This document shows, piece after piece, positions 52,089 through 60,647 of a DNA stretch of 64,000 bases. Location of the stretch: positions 1 through 64,000 of the forward strand of contig NZ_SSNH01000005.1 of NCBI RefSeq assembly GCF_005877005.1. Direction: 5' to 3'. The position numbers and the translations under genes are program-made. Within the stretch, counting starts at the first letter, position 1, and every line of letters starts with the position of its first letter. This stretch comes from Sinomonas susongensis. Lineage in GTDB: Bacteria; Actinomycetota; Actinomycetes; Actinomycetales; Micrococcaceae. Below the pieces are notes generated by a model. The model made no database searches. It was given only the letters and a program-made list of their open reading frames with translations, and was not told the origin of the DNA.

Positions 52089-52871
52089 ATGAGGGGAAGA
52101 ATGCGTCGGCGGAGAATGCGGGCGAATGGCTGGGGGCGGTGGGCCCGCATGACGGCCCTAGCCCTCGCGGCGGCGCTCGCGGTGTTCGCCGGACTGCACG
52201 CTCTGGAGGACCAGGAGCAGAAGGATCTCCGGGCGCAGGCCGCTCAGCAATTGGGGCTTGCTGCCGGCACGGCTGGCTCTTCCGCGGCTTCCGCCTCCAG
52301 CCCGAGGGCCTCGGCCGCGCCCTCCCCCAAGGCGACCGGCAGGACCCCGACGTCCGCGGCGACGTCGTCCGTGCAGGCGACCAGTGCCGCCGTCGGCGGC
52401 TTTCAGCCCACGGATCTGCCGCCGCGGCACTTCGCCTGGCCGGCAGCGGGCCTGGGCGTGGACGTCGTGCCGATGCAATGGAGCGCCACCCAGACGGTGG
52501 ATCCACCCCTCGACGCCAATGGATTCGATCCCGTGGGGCACTGGCTGACGGGAACGGGGGAATCGGCCAGCGTACGTCCCGTGGTCCTGGCCGGGCACAC
52601 ATGCCACCAGCAGGTGGCCCTGTGCACCGATGCGACCTTCCCGTTCAACCGGCTGAGCTACGCCGGCTGGGCGTTGGGGCAGCCGGCCTCCCTGACGGAG
52701 GCGAACGGGAGCATCGTGAACTGTGCGCTCGCGGACCGCAGGATCGTCGACAAGTCGAAGGCCTTTTCCTTCGCGAACGACCCCTGCGAAGTAGTTCTCT
52801 TTTCCTGCAATTACGACAATCCTGACGCGCAGATCGTCTTGCTGACTTTCCGCTGCGGGCAGTGCACGTGA
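52089..52871 (+). CDS. Class F-like sortase domain protein
   Basis: A 260-residue membrane-anchored transpeptidase candidate. A very basic N terminus (RGRMRRRRMR) precedes one transmembrane segment (~20-37), then a Ser/Ala/Pro-rich spacer. The catalytic domain shows VVLAGHT with His170, VVLFSC with Cys240, and TFRC with Arg255, the sortase His-Cys-Arg set; the usual TC before the active site is SC here. Seven cysteines are present in the domain, an unusual number. The ATG at 52089 follows GAGGAAAG at 7 bases; several other in-frame ATGs lie nearby. It precedes a surface protein by 32 bases, so it may attach that protein. Confidence 0.75.
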   Translation: MRGRMRRRRMRANGWGRWARMTALALAAALAVFAGLHALEDQEQKDLRAQAAQQLGLAAGTAGSSAASASSPRASAAPSPKATGRTPTSAATSSVQATSAAVGGFQPTDLPPRHFAWPAAGLGVDVVPMQWSATQTVDPPLDANGFDPVGHWLTGTGESASVRPVVLAGHTCHQQVALCTDATFPFNRLSYAGWALGQPASLTEANGSIVNCALADRRIVDKSKAFSFANDPCEVVLFSCNYDNPDAQIVLLTFRCGQCT

Positions 52872-52903
52872 AATTCGAAAAAGGTTGAAAGGAGGCGGTC
52901 TCC

Positions 52904-53905
52904 ATGCCGCCGATTCGCACCCGCAAGACAAACTATGTGACGGGCCTCCTCGCGGTCGGGGCGAGCGCCTTCTTCGTCGCTGGAATCGCCACGAGCCCTG
53001 CCCTCGCCGCCCCGTCGTCGAACACCGGCACCGACAAGATGGCGGTCTGCCACCTGACGAGGTCGCAGACGCACCCATACCAGTACCAAGAGGTGGAGAT
53101 GACCTCGCTGGCCACCTATCACTCCCAGGGCAAGTACCCGGGAGACATCTTCCCGACGTTCAGCTACGTGGACAAGGGGCAGACGATCACGGTGCCCGGA
53201 CAGAACTGGACCACGGACGGCCAGGCGATCTACGCCGCTGGCTGCGTCGTCGCGACGCCCAGCCCCACGCCCAGCGTGACTCCCACCTCGACCCCGGGCT
53301 CTGGTCCGACGACGGAGGTGCCGGGCTCTGGTCCGACGACGGAGGTGCCGGGCTCGGGTCCGACGACGGAGGTGCCGGGCTCTGGTCCGACGACGGAGGT
53401 GCCGGGCTCTGGTCCGACGACGGATTCTGCGTCCCCGAGCGCGACGGCGTCCGCCAGTGTCACGCCGTCCGCCAGCGCCTCGCCGTCGGCCAGTGTCACG
53501 CCGTCGGCCAGCGCCTCGCCGTCGGCCAGCGCCTCGCCGTCGGCCAGCGTCACGCCGTCGGCCAGCGCCTCTGCGACTCCGGTCAGCGTCCAGGGCGGTG
53601 GAGGCCAGAGCAGCCCGGGCAACAGCAGCGCGGGCCAGAGCAGCGCTGGCACCAGCAGCGCTGGCAACAGCAGCACTGCCAACAGCAGCACTGGCCTGGG
53701 CAGTGCTGCCGGAACCTCACAGGTCCAAGGTGTGCAGTCGGCCGAGTCCACGCCGTCCGAGGTGAGCCTCACCGCGCAGACGGCAGCCGGGGCCCCCGCG
53801 CCGGACTACACGACGTCGGACGCGCTCTTCGCCTCGGGCGCCCTCATGCTCCTGGGAGCCTTCGCCCCCAAGTTCGCCGCCCGGCAGCGGGGCAGGCACT
53901 CGTAG
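52904..53905 (+). CDS. Repeat-rich exported surface protein
   Basis: A 333-residue exported protein. A signal peptide (~1-36, ending LAA) precedes a small domain (~45-115) with VCHLTRSQTHPYQYQEVEM and HSQGKYPGDIFP, a pattern like the VCH-NPY-H-DIIP domain of actinobacterial surface proteins. Then come five GSGPTTEVP repeats, Ser/Ala/Thr/Pro repeats and a Ser/Gly/Asn-rich tract. A C-terminal hydrophobic stretch (LFASGALMLLGAFAP) ends in a basic tail, like a sortase substrate, but no LPXTG or LAXTG motif is evident. RBS GAAAGGAGG at 8 bases is near ideal. Probably a wall-spanning stalk. Confidence 0.8.
   Translation: MPPIRTRKTNYVTGLLAVGASAFFVAGIATSPALAAPSSNTGTDKMAVCHLTRSQTHPYQYQEVEMTSLATYHSQGKYPGDIFPTFSYVDKGQTITVPGQNWTTDGQAIYAAGCVVATPSPTPSVTPTSTPGSGPTTEVPGSGPTTEVPGSGPTTEVPGSGPTTEVPGSGPTTDSASPSATASASVTPSASASPSASVTPSASASPSASASPSASVTPSASASATPVSVQGGGGQSSPGNSSAGQSSAGTSSAGNSSTANSSTGLGSAAGTSQVQGVQSAESTPSEVSLTAQTAAGAPAPDYTTSDALFASGALMLLGAFAPKFAARQRGRHS
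53294..53428 (+). repeat. 27-bp coding tandem repeat, five units
   Basis: Five 27-base units beginning CCGGGCTCTGGTCCGACGAC encode GSGPTTEVP; copies are nearly identical (third has one silent change, fifth diverges at its end). Near identity at DNA level points to recent expansion. A second family of short Ser/Ala repeats continues to about 53580. Confidence 0.93.
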
Positions 53906-53933
53906 CGGTCAGCAGGGCACTTCCCACGAGCGG

Positions 53934-55256
53934 CTACCGGACGTCTTCGGTGCTCCCGAAAACGTCCGGCACGCCGTCGCCGTCGGCGTCAAGGGTCTCC
54001 CGGTCCGCGACCCGGCGGTAGTGCCGGTTCCGGGCCCGGAGCACGACGGCGGCGAGCAGCGCCGCCGTGAGCGAGCCCGTGAGGACGGCCACCTTGGCAT
54101 GCTCGTCATGGGGCGAGCCCTCTCCGAAGGCCAGCCCCGCGACGAGCAGCGACACAGTGAAGCCGACGCCCGCGAGGAGGGCGAGGCCGAACACATCGAC
54201 CCATGCGAGGTCGGGATCCAGTTCGGCGCGGCGGGTCTTCGTGACGAGCCATGTGGAGCCGAAGACGCCGAGGGCCTTCCCCACGACGAGCGCAAGGATG
54301 ATGCCTACGGCCACGGGGTCGGAGAGGGCGGAGCGGATCCCGGCGGCCCCGCCCACCTCGACTCCGGCCGAGAAGAACGCGAAGACAGGCACAGCGATGC
54401 CCGCGGAAAGCGGACGGAATCGGTGCTCGAAGTGCTCGGCCAGGCCGGGGCCGCCAGCCTTCTCGCTCCTGATCACCGGGACAGCGAAGCCCATGAGCAC
54501 GCCGGCCACCGTCGCATGGATACCCGAGGCGTGGACGAGGCCCCACGTGAGGACGGCGAGGGGGAGCAGGAGGTACCACGAGCGCACTCGCCGCTGGACG
54601 AGCCATGTGAACAGGGCGAGGGGGACGATCGCGAGTGCCAGGAAGGCGAGGTTCAGGCCGCTCGCGTAGAAGATCGCGATGATGGCGATCGCGATCAGGT
54701 CGTCGACAACCGCGAGCGTGAGCAGGAACGTCCGCAGCGCGGCGGGCAGGTGCGTGCTGATGACGGCGAGCACGGCGAGGGCGAACGCTATGTCAGTCGC
54801 CGTGGGCACCGCCCAGCCGCGGAGTGCGTCCCCCATACCGCCGGAGCCAGCATTCACGAGCGTGAAGATGACCGCAGGGAGCGCGACGCCGCCGCACGCC
54901 GCGACAACGGGGACGATGGCTGACTCGGGCCTGCGGAGGTCGCCCGCGACGAATTCCCGTTTGAGCTCGAGCCCGGCGACGAAGAAGAAGATTGCGAGCA
55001 GTCCGTCTGACGCCCATTGGCCGAGGCTCAGGTCGAGGTGCCACGGGCCATAGCCGAGACGGAAGTCGCGGAAGGCGAAATAGCCGGGCGACCACGGCGA
55101 GTTGGCCCAGAGGAGCGCGACGACGGTCGCGGCCAGAAGGAGGGCACCGCCCACGGTCTCCTTGCGGAGGACGCCGGTGATACGGCGGTATTCGGAGAAG
55201 CTGCCCCGGGCCAGGCTGCGAAGGCGGGAGCGGGACAAGAGCGAAGGGGGGACCAT
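53934..55256 (-). CDS. nhaA: Na+/H+ antiporter NhaA
   Basis: A 440-residue inner membrane antiporter exchanging Na+ for H+. About eleven or twelve hydrophobic segments are visible. Family motifs are [26 protein letters not shown], the [13 protein letters not shown] stretch, and [14 protein letters not shown] with the paired Asp of the ion site. ATG 55256 follows AGGAGG. The C-terminal tail beyond the last segment carries [11 protein letters not shown], resembling a short calcium-binding (thrombospondin type 3-like) repeat, which is not a usual part of NhaA. It converges with the surface-protein gene, 28 bases apart. Confidence 0.95.
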   Translation of the reverse strand: MVPPSLLSRSRLRSLARGSFSEYRRITGVLRKETVGGALLLAATVVALLWANSPWSPGYFAFRDFRLGYGPWHLDLSLGQWASDGLLAIFFFVAGLELKREFVAGDLRRPESAIVPVVAACGGVALPAVIFTLVNAGSGGMGDALRGWAVPTATDIAFALAVLAVISTHLPAALRTFLLTLAVVDDLIAIAIIAIFYASGLNLAFLALAIVPLALFTWLVQRRVRSWYLLLPLAVLTWGLVHASGIHATVAGVLMGFAVPVIRSEKAGGPGLAEHFEHRFRPLSAGIAVPVFAFFSAGVEVGGAAGIRSALSDPVAVGIILALVVGKALGVFGSTWLVTKTRRAELDPDLAWVDVFGLALLAGVGFTVSLLVAGLAFGEGSPHDEHAKVAVLTGSLTAALLAAVVLRARNRHYRRVADRETLDADGDGVPDVFGSTEDVR

Positions 55257-55334
55257 GGGGGCCTCCTGTCGGCGGAGTCAGTCGAGTTGCTCGCCGACCA
55301 GACTTCCCGGCACACCTAGACCATCGTACCTACA

Positions 55335-55398
55335 CGCTGCTCCGCAACTGCCGTCCGCAGTCGACGGACGACCCCGGGACGGGAGCTGCGGAGCAGCG
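55335..55398 (-). terminator. Nested hairpin downstream of the SCO4848/DUF2505 genes
   Basis: CGCTGCTCCGCA (55335-55346) pairs with TGCGGAGCAGCG (55387-55398), 12 bp perfect, enclosing CGTCCG/CGGACG (55352-55357, 55365-55370). It lies 17 bases after the SCO4848-type stop and 79 bases before nhaA. No T-run. Confidence 0.5.
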
Positions 55399-55414
55399 GC
55401 GGAGAACTGGCACC

Positions 55415-55635
55415 CTACGCGAACATCGTCCTCACACCGACGACCGCGACCGCGACACCGAGGGTGACCGAGATCGCGACGAGGTACATGTGGACGGTGA
55501 GGAACCGCGTCGCACGCCCCGTCTCGTCGCGGGCCCGCGGATCCTTCATGATCCGCCGAAGGAACTGAGGCCACACGACGATGCTCCAGACCCGGCAATG
55601 ATGAGGAGCCAGGAGAGGGCTGCGGGCAGCTGCAT
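55415..55635 (-). pseudogene. SCO4848-family small membrane protein, frameshifted
   Basis: The product would be about 73 residues with two hydrophobic segments, matching the actinobacterial SCO4848 family. The 5' part reads MQLPAALSWLLIIAG and the 3' part, in another frame, VWSIVVWPQFLRRIMKDPRARDE through the second segment LVAISVTLGVAVAVVGV. The two join across a GGG run (CCC on plus at 55591-55593): one extra G would restore the frame. The ATG at 55635 overlaps the DUF2505 stop as TGATG, so the gene was clearly translated once. Either a true one-base deletion or a sequencing error in a homopolymer. Confidence 0.8.
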
Positions 55636-56138
55636 CAGGCGATCTCGCCCGCGAGCCAGGCAGCAGCCTGCGTGGCCTCGATGTTGAGCGCCTTGCCCAC
55701 GAACGGCTCGGCCGCCTGGGCAATCTTGCCGCCGAGGAGCGGAATCGAGCTCGTGACCGCGCCCGTGAGCTCAATCCGCGTGCTCGAGCCGTCTGCTACC
55801 AGTCGCTGAGCAGCAGCGGCTTCGACAGGCGCGCCCGCGACCTTGACCGTGATGTCGGCCTTGCGCGAGCCGTCGGCCTCGGGGGCGCCCCACGTCTCGA
55901 CCTGCGTGACGTTGACGTGCTCGCCGACGAACTTCCTCGCGAGCTCCGGGAGGCGACCGGTCGGCACCTGGCGGACGATCGTGGCCGTGAAGGCGGTCGC
56001 GGTGTCGCCGTCGACCGTGAACGACTCGAGCTTGCCGCCGACAAGCTCGCTCACGTGGCGCTGGAACGCCTCATCGGCGAAGACTGCGACGACCTGCTGG
56101 ACCGGGTAGTTCAGGGTGGTGGTGGCTTCGAGGGCCAT
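55635..56138 (-). CDS. DUF2505 family protein
   Basis: A 167-residue protein of the DUF2505 family, which has a START/SRPBCC-like fold. Typical features are the entry LEATTTLNYPVQQVVAVFADEAFQRHV and the C-terminal GGKIAQAAEPFVGKALNIEATQAAAWL. No signal peptide or membrane segment. The function of the family is not known; the fold suggests a lipid or small-molecule binding role. It overlaps the small membrane protein gene downstream (TGATG), an arrangement consistent with cotranscription. Confidence 0.88.
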   Translation of the reverse strand: MALEATTTLNYPVQQVVAVFADEAFQRHVSELVGGKLESFTVDGDTATAFTATIVRQVPTGRLPELARKFVGEHVNVTQVETWGAPEADGSRKADITVKVAGAPVEAAAAQRLVADGSSTRIELTGAVTSSIPLLGGKIAQAAEPFVGKALNIEATQAAAWLAGEIA

Positions 56139-56197
56139 GGAGTCCTTCCAATCTGTCTGGGCTCAGACGCCCCTGGGGGATGGGCGCCGTGACTATC

Positions 56198-56656
56198 CTA
56201 GGGGGCGCGGCGGGGCCTCCGAGTCCACAGGGCCGCCGCCCCGGCGCCGATGAAGGCCCCGCACGTGTTCGCGAGGACGTCCCACACCGAGCCCGTCCGC
56301 TGCGGAAGGAAGAGCCACTGCGCCAGCTCGACGACGGTGGAAACGGAGCACGCGGCGAGGACTGCCCAGCGCACACGGGAGCCGAACAGGACCGCGAGAA
56401 CGCCGAACGGGATGAAGAAGGCGACGTTCGCGAGCCATTCGAAGAGGTTGTAGCCGAACCACAGGGGGACCCCGTGGCGGTGCAGCCAGAGGAACATGCT
56501 CGCGAGCGTCCCGGCTTCGGGGCGGTCGACCGGCGTCGGCCAGAAGACAACCCCGGCGACGAAGGCAACGTAAAGGCCGCCCGTGACGCGCAACGCGATC
56601 CGCCGCCGGCGCGAGCCGGCGCGCAGGGGATCGCGGGAAGCGGAGGCGGCGTCCAT
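56198..56656 (-). CDS. VanZ-like family membrane protein
   Basis: A 152-residue membrane protein with about four hydrophobic segments (GGLYVAFVAGVVFWPTPVD, LANVAFFIPFGVLAVLFG, LAACSVSTVVELAQWLFLP, VLANTCGAFIGAGAAALW). The ELAQ...RTGSVWDVLANTCGAFIG stretch is the VanZ-like signature; the family is linked to teicoplanin resistance in enterococci, but its role elsewhere is unclear. Start ATG 56656 lies divergent from mfd, 97 bases apart. Confidence 0.88.
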   Translation of the reverse strand: MDAASASRDPLRAGSRRRRIALRVTGGLYVAFVAGVVFWPTPVDRPEAGTLASMFLWLHRHGVPLWFGYNLFEWLANVAFFIPFGVLAVLFGSRVRWAVLAACSVSTVVELAQWLFLPQRTGSVWDVLANTCGAFIGAGAAALWTRRPRRAP

Positions 56657-56753
56657 GCGCCCATCGTAGGCGCCGCGGCCCCGGGGTAGGCTTAACGCAT
56701 CCCCCGGACTGCTCAACAGTTCCGGGTTTCTGTGCTGCCCTGGGAGGTTCCCT

Positions 56754-59700
56754 GTGTCATCAAAGGCGCCGCGTCCGGTGGCACCTGATGTGCTGCCCGC
56801 CGGATCGGTCGACGTCCTCCGTCCGTCGACGCTCGAGGGACTGCGCCGTGCGCTCGCCGCGGACCCGACCATTGCCAAGCTCCGCGACTACGCTTCCAAG
56901 CCGGCAGATCGGCGCAGCCAGGACCTCCAGGTTGCGGCGCCCGCGGGAATGCGGCCCGTCATCATCGCCGAGATCCTCGACAGCCTGCCCGAGGGCGACG
57001 GCGTGCTGCTCGCCGTCGCCGCGACCGAGCGCGAGGCCGAGGACCTCGTCGACGCCCTCGGCGCCTACGTCGAGCCAGGGACGGTCGCGCTCTTCCCGAG
57101 CTGGGAGACCCTTCCCCACGAACGGCTCTCGCCGCGCTCCGACACGGTCGGCCGGCGCCTGTCCGTCCTCCGTCGCCTCGCGCACCCCGAGGCAGACGGG
57201 CACGCGGCCGGCGAAACCGGGAGCAAGCCGCTGCGCGTCGTCGTCGCCCCTGTCCGCGCGGTGCTGCAGCCCCTCGTGGCCGGGCTCGGCGAGCTGACCC
57301 CCGTGTCCCTTGCCGTGGGGCAGGACAAGCCCTTCGACGGCGTCGTCCGCGCCCTGGCCGCGGCGGCCTACGCGCGCGTCGACATGGTCACCCGCCGCGG
57401 CGAGTTCGCAGTGCGGGGCGGGATCATCGACGTGTTCCCGCCGACCGAGGACCATCCGGTCCGCATCGAGTTCTTCGGCGACGAGGTCGAGCAGATGCGC
57501 TGGTTCGCCGTCGCCGACCAGCGCTCGCTCACGGGGCCGCACGTGCACCACCCGACCGTCCTGTTCGCGCCGCCCTGCCGCGAGCTGCTCATCACGCCGT
57601 CCGTCATGAGCCGCGCGGCCCGGCTCAAGGGCCAGCTACCAGCCGCTGAGGACATGCTCGAGAAAATCGCTGGAGGCATCGCGGTCGAGGGCATGGAATC
57701 GCTCGCCCCGCTTCTGGTCGATGCGATGGTCCCGTTCGTCGAGGAGCTGCCGCAGGGGTCGGTCGCGCTCCTCCTCGAGCCGGAGAAGGTCCGCACCCGT
57801 GCCCATGACCTTGCCGCGACCAACGACGAATTCCTCGCCGCGGCGTGGGCCACGGCGTCCGACGGCGGTGCCGCGCCGCTCGATCTGAGCGTCGCCGCGG
57901 GCGCCGGCGCTGGCTCCGACCCCTCGGAGCACGTGGGCCGCCTCGAGGACGCGAGCTTCGCGTCGCTCGCCGACACCCGCACGGCCGCCGTCGCCCGCTC
58001 CATCTCGTGGTGGTCCGTGACATCGCTCGGCGTCGACGAGGAGACCGTGCTCGACATCGACGTCCTCTCCATCGCCGCCCGGGAACCGCGCGGCTACCGG
58101 GGCGACGTCGCGGAGATGACCGAGTTCATCGGGTCCCGGGTCTCCGACCAGTGGCGCATCGTCGTTGCGACCGACGGTCCCGGCCCGGCGCAGCGCCTCG
58201 CCGAGCTGTTCCACGACGCAGCGATCCCGTGCAGCCGGGTGGAGGGCCTCGCGCGCGAGCCCGAGCCGGGCATCATCGAGATCACGACCGCGACAGCCGG
58301 CAAGGGGTTCGTGCTCGACGGCCTCAAGCTCGCACTGCTCACCGAGGCCGACCTCCTGGGCCGAGCAAGCGCCGCGGGCACCCGGGACATGCGCAAGATG
58401 CCCTCGCGCCGCCGCAACGCCGTCGACCCCCTGCAGCTCCACGCAGGCGACTTCGTGGTCCACGAGCAGCACGGAATCGGAAGGTTCGTGGAACTGGTGC
58501 AGCGCCGGGTCGCCGGGGGCGGGTCGGACGCGACGCGCGAGTACCTCGTCCTCGAATACGCGGCCTCGAAGCGCGGCGCCCCGGGCGACCGCCTGTTCGT
58601 CCCCACAGACCAGCTCGACCAGGTGACCCGCTACGTCGGCGGCGACGCTCCGACGCTGTCGAAGATGGGCGGCGCCGACTGGGCCGCGACCAAGTCCAAG
58701 GCCAAGCGCGCCGTCAAGGAGATCGCCGGCGAGCTCATCCGCCTGTACTCCGCGCGCATGGCCTCGCGGGGGCACGCCTTCGGACCCGATACGCCGTGGC
58801 AGCGCGAGCTCGAGGAGGCCTTCCCGTACGTCGAGACGCCCGACCAGCTCACGACGATCAACGAGGTCAAGGCAGACATGGAACGGGACATCCCCATGGA
58901 CCGCCTCGTCTCCGGCGACGTCGGCTACGGCAAGACCGAGATCGCGGTCCGCGCCGCGTTCAAAGCCGTCCAGGACGGCAAGCAGGTCGCGGTGCTCGTG
59001 CCGACCACTCTGCTCGCCCAGCAGCACCTCGAGACGTTCTCGGAGCGCTTCTCCGGGTTCCCCTTGCGCGTACGGGCGCTGAGCCGGTTCCAGACCGGTT
59101 CCGAGGCGAAGGAGACGGTCGACGGCCTCAAGAACGGGAGCGTCGACGTCGTGATCGGCACGCATCGGCTGCTCTCGAAGGAGGTCGAGTTCAAGGACCT
59201 CGGGCTCGTGATCGTGGACGAGGAGCAGCGCTTCGGCGTCGAGCACAAGGAAGCGCTCAAGAAGATGCGCACCAATGTGGACGTCCTCGCGATGTCGGCT
59301 ACGCCGATCCCGCGCACCCTCGAGATGTCCCTCACGGGCATCCGGGAGACATCGACGCTCGCCACGCCTCCGGAGGAACGGCATCCCGTCCTGACCTACG
59401 TGGGACCGTACACGGACAAGCAGGTCTCCGCCGCGATCCGCCGTGAGCTCATGCGCGAGGGCCAGGTCTTCTTCGTGCACAACCGCGTCTCGACGATCGA
59501 GAAGACGGCGGCGGCGGTGCGCGAGCTCGTTCCCGAGGCGCGCGTCGAGGTCGCGCACGGGCAGATGTCCGAGGGGCGCCTCGAGCAGATCATCGTCGAC
59601 TTCTGGGAGAAGCGCTTCGACGTCCTCGTGTGCACGACGATCATCGAGACCGGCCTCGACATCTCGAACGCCAACACCCTCATCGTGGACCGGGCCGACT

Positions 59701-60470
59701 CGTACGGCCTGTCGCAGCTCCACCAGCTTCGCGGCCGCGTGGGGCGCGGCCGTGAACGGGCGTACGCGTACTTCCTCTATCCGTCCGAGAAGCCGCTCGG
59801 CGAGGTCGCGCTCGAGCGGCTCAAGGCTGTCGCGGCCCACAACGAGCTGGGCGCAGGCATGCAGCTCGCGATGAAGGACCTCGAGATCCGTGGTGCGGGC
59901 AACCTCCTCGGCGGCGAGCAGTCCGGCCACATTGCGGGCGTCGGCTTCGACCTCTACATCCGGCTCGTCGGCGAGGCGGTCGCCGACTTCCGTGGAGAGT
60001 CCGAGGAGAAGGCCGCGGAGATGAAGATCGAGCTGCCGGTCAACGCCCACCTCCCGCACGACTACGTCCCGGGGGAGCGGCTCCGGCTCGAGGCCTACCG
60101 CAAGCTCGCCGCAGCCACCGACGACGCCGCCATCGCCGAGGTCATGGACGAGCTGACCGACCGCTACGGCGAGCCTCCCGCACCCGTGGAGAACCTCGCC
60201 GCCGTCGCCCGCTTCCGGGTACGAGCGCGGGCGGCGGGCCTGACCGACGTCGCCCTCCAGGGGAACATGGTGCGGTTCGCTCCCGCTGAGCTTCCCGAGT
60301 CGAAGCAGATGCGGCTCACCCGCATGTACAAGGGGGCCCAGTACAAGCCGGCGCTCAACGCCGTCCTCGTGCCCAAGCCCAAGACTGCCGCGGTCGGGGG
60401 CCGGGACCTCCAGGACAAGGAGATCCTCGACTGGGCCGATCAGGTAGTCACGGCAATCTTCACCGACTGA
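56754..60470 (+). CDS. mfd: Transcription-repair coupling factor Mfd
   Basis: A 1238-residue DNA translocase that removes RNA polymerase stalled at lesions and recruits UvrA. The N-terminal UvrB-like module contains FPSWETLPHERLSPRSDTVGRR. The RNA polymerase-interaction domain starts around LHAGDFVVHEQHGIGRF (~residue 561). The helicase motor has Walker A GDVGYGKTE (~721), DEEQRFGVEHK (~822), SATPIPRTLEMS, and the RecG-like translocation region QLHQLRGRVGRGRERAYAYF. The TRCF C-terminal domain follows (LPVNAHLPHDYVPGERLRLEAYRK). Length is normal for actinobacteria. GTG 56754 follows GGGAGG. Confidence 0.97.
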   Translation: MSSKAPRPVAPDVLPAGSVDVLRPSTLEGLRRALAADPTIAKLRDYASKPADRRSQDLQVAAPAGMRPVIIAEILDSLPEGDGVLLAVAATEREAEDLVDALGAYVEPGTVALFPSWETLPHERLSPRSDTVGRRLSVLRRLAHPEADGHAAGETGSKPLRVVVAPVRAVLQPLVAGLGELTPVSLAVGQDKPFDGVVRALAAAAYARVDMVTRRGEFAVRGGIIDVFPPTEDHPVRIEFFGDEVEQMRWFAVADQRSLTGPHVHHPTVLFAPPCRELLITPSVMSRAARLKGQLPAAEDMLEKIAGGIAVEGMESLAPLLVDAMVPFVEELPQGSVALLLEPEKVRTRAHDLAATNDEFLAAAWATASDGGAAPLDLSVAAGAGAGSDPSEHVGRLEDASFASLADTRTAAVARSISWWSVTSLGVDEETVLDIDVLSIAAREPRGYRGDVAEMTEFIGSRVSDQWRIVVATDGPGPAQRLAELFHDAAIPCSRVEGLAREPEPGIIEITTATAGKGFVLDGLKLALLTEADLLGRASAAGTRDMRKMPSRRRNAVDPLQLHAGDFVVHEQHGIGRFVELVQRRVAGGGSDATREYLVLEYAASKRGAPGDRLFVPTDQLDQVTRYVGGDAPTLSKMGGADWAATKSKAKRAVKEIAGELIRLYSARMASRGHAFGPDTPWQRELEEAFPYVETPDQLTTINEVKADMERDIPMDRLVSGDVGYGKTEIAVRAAFKAVQDGKQVAVLVPTTLLAQQHLETFSERFSGFPLRVRALSRFQTGSEAKETVDGLKNGSVDVVIGTHRLLSKEVEFKDLGLVIVDEEQRFGVEHKEALKKMRTNVDVLAMSATPIPRTLEMSLTGIRETSTLATPPEERHPVLTYVGPYTDKQVSAAIRRELMREGQVFFVHNRVSTIEKTAAAVRELVPEARVEVAHGQMSEGRLEQIIVDFWEKRFDVLVCTTIIETGLDISNANTLIVDRADSYGLSQLHQLRGRVGRGRERAYAYFLYPSEKPLGEVALERLKAVAAHNELGAGMQLAMKDLEIRGAGNLLGGEQSGHIAGVGFDLYIRLVGEAVADFRGESEEKAAEMKIELPVNAHLPHDYVPGERLRLEAYRKLAAATDDAAIAEVMDELTDRYGEPPAPVENLAAVARFRVRARAAGLTDVALQGNMVRFAPAELPESKQMRLTRMYKGAQYKPALNAVLVPKPKTAAVGGRDLQDKEILDWADQVVTAIFTD

Positions 60471-60473
60471 CCG

Positions 60474-60647
60474 TTTCGGGTACGCCAACTCGGCCTTGGG
60501 GTGTGTTTCGGGTACGCCAACTCGGCCTTGGGGTGTGTTTCGGGTACGCCAACTCGGCCTTGGGGTGTGTTTCGGGTACGCCAACTCGGCCTTGGGGTGT
60601 GTTTCGGGTACGCCAACTCGGCCCTGGGTCCGTCTCGGGTACGGCAA
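60474..60647. repeat. 32-bp intergenic tandem repeat, four perfect plus degenerate units
   Basis: A 32-base unit containing TTTCGGGTACGCCAACTCGG is repeated perfectly at 60474, 60506, 60538 and 60570; a fifth (60602) and a partial sixth (60633) unit have diverged. It begins 3 bases after the mfd stop and runs to the end of the convergent nuclease gene. There are no unique spacers between units. Confidence 0.95.

Noticed and set aside
53750-53905. LPXTG-type sorting signal in the surface protein
   Set aside because: The C-terminal region has a hydrophobic segment and basic tail, but no LPXTG, LAXTG or close variant could be found before it.
60474-60647. CRISPR-like array
   Set aside because: The 32-bp units are directly contiguous with no unique spacers, and no cas genes are present; it is a plain tandem repeat.
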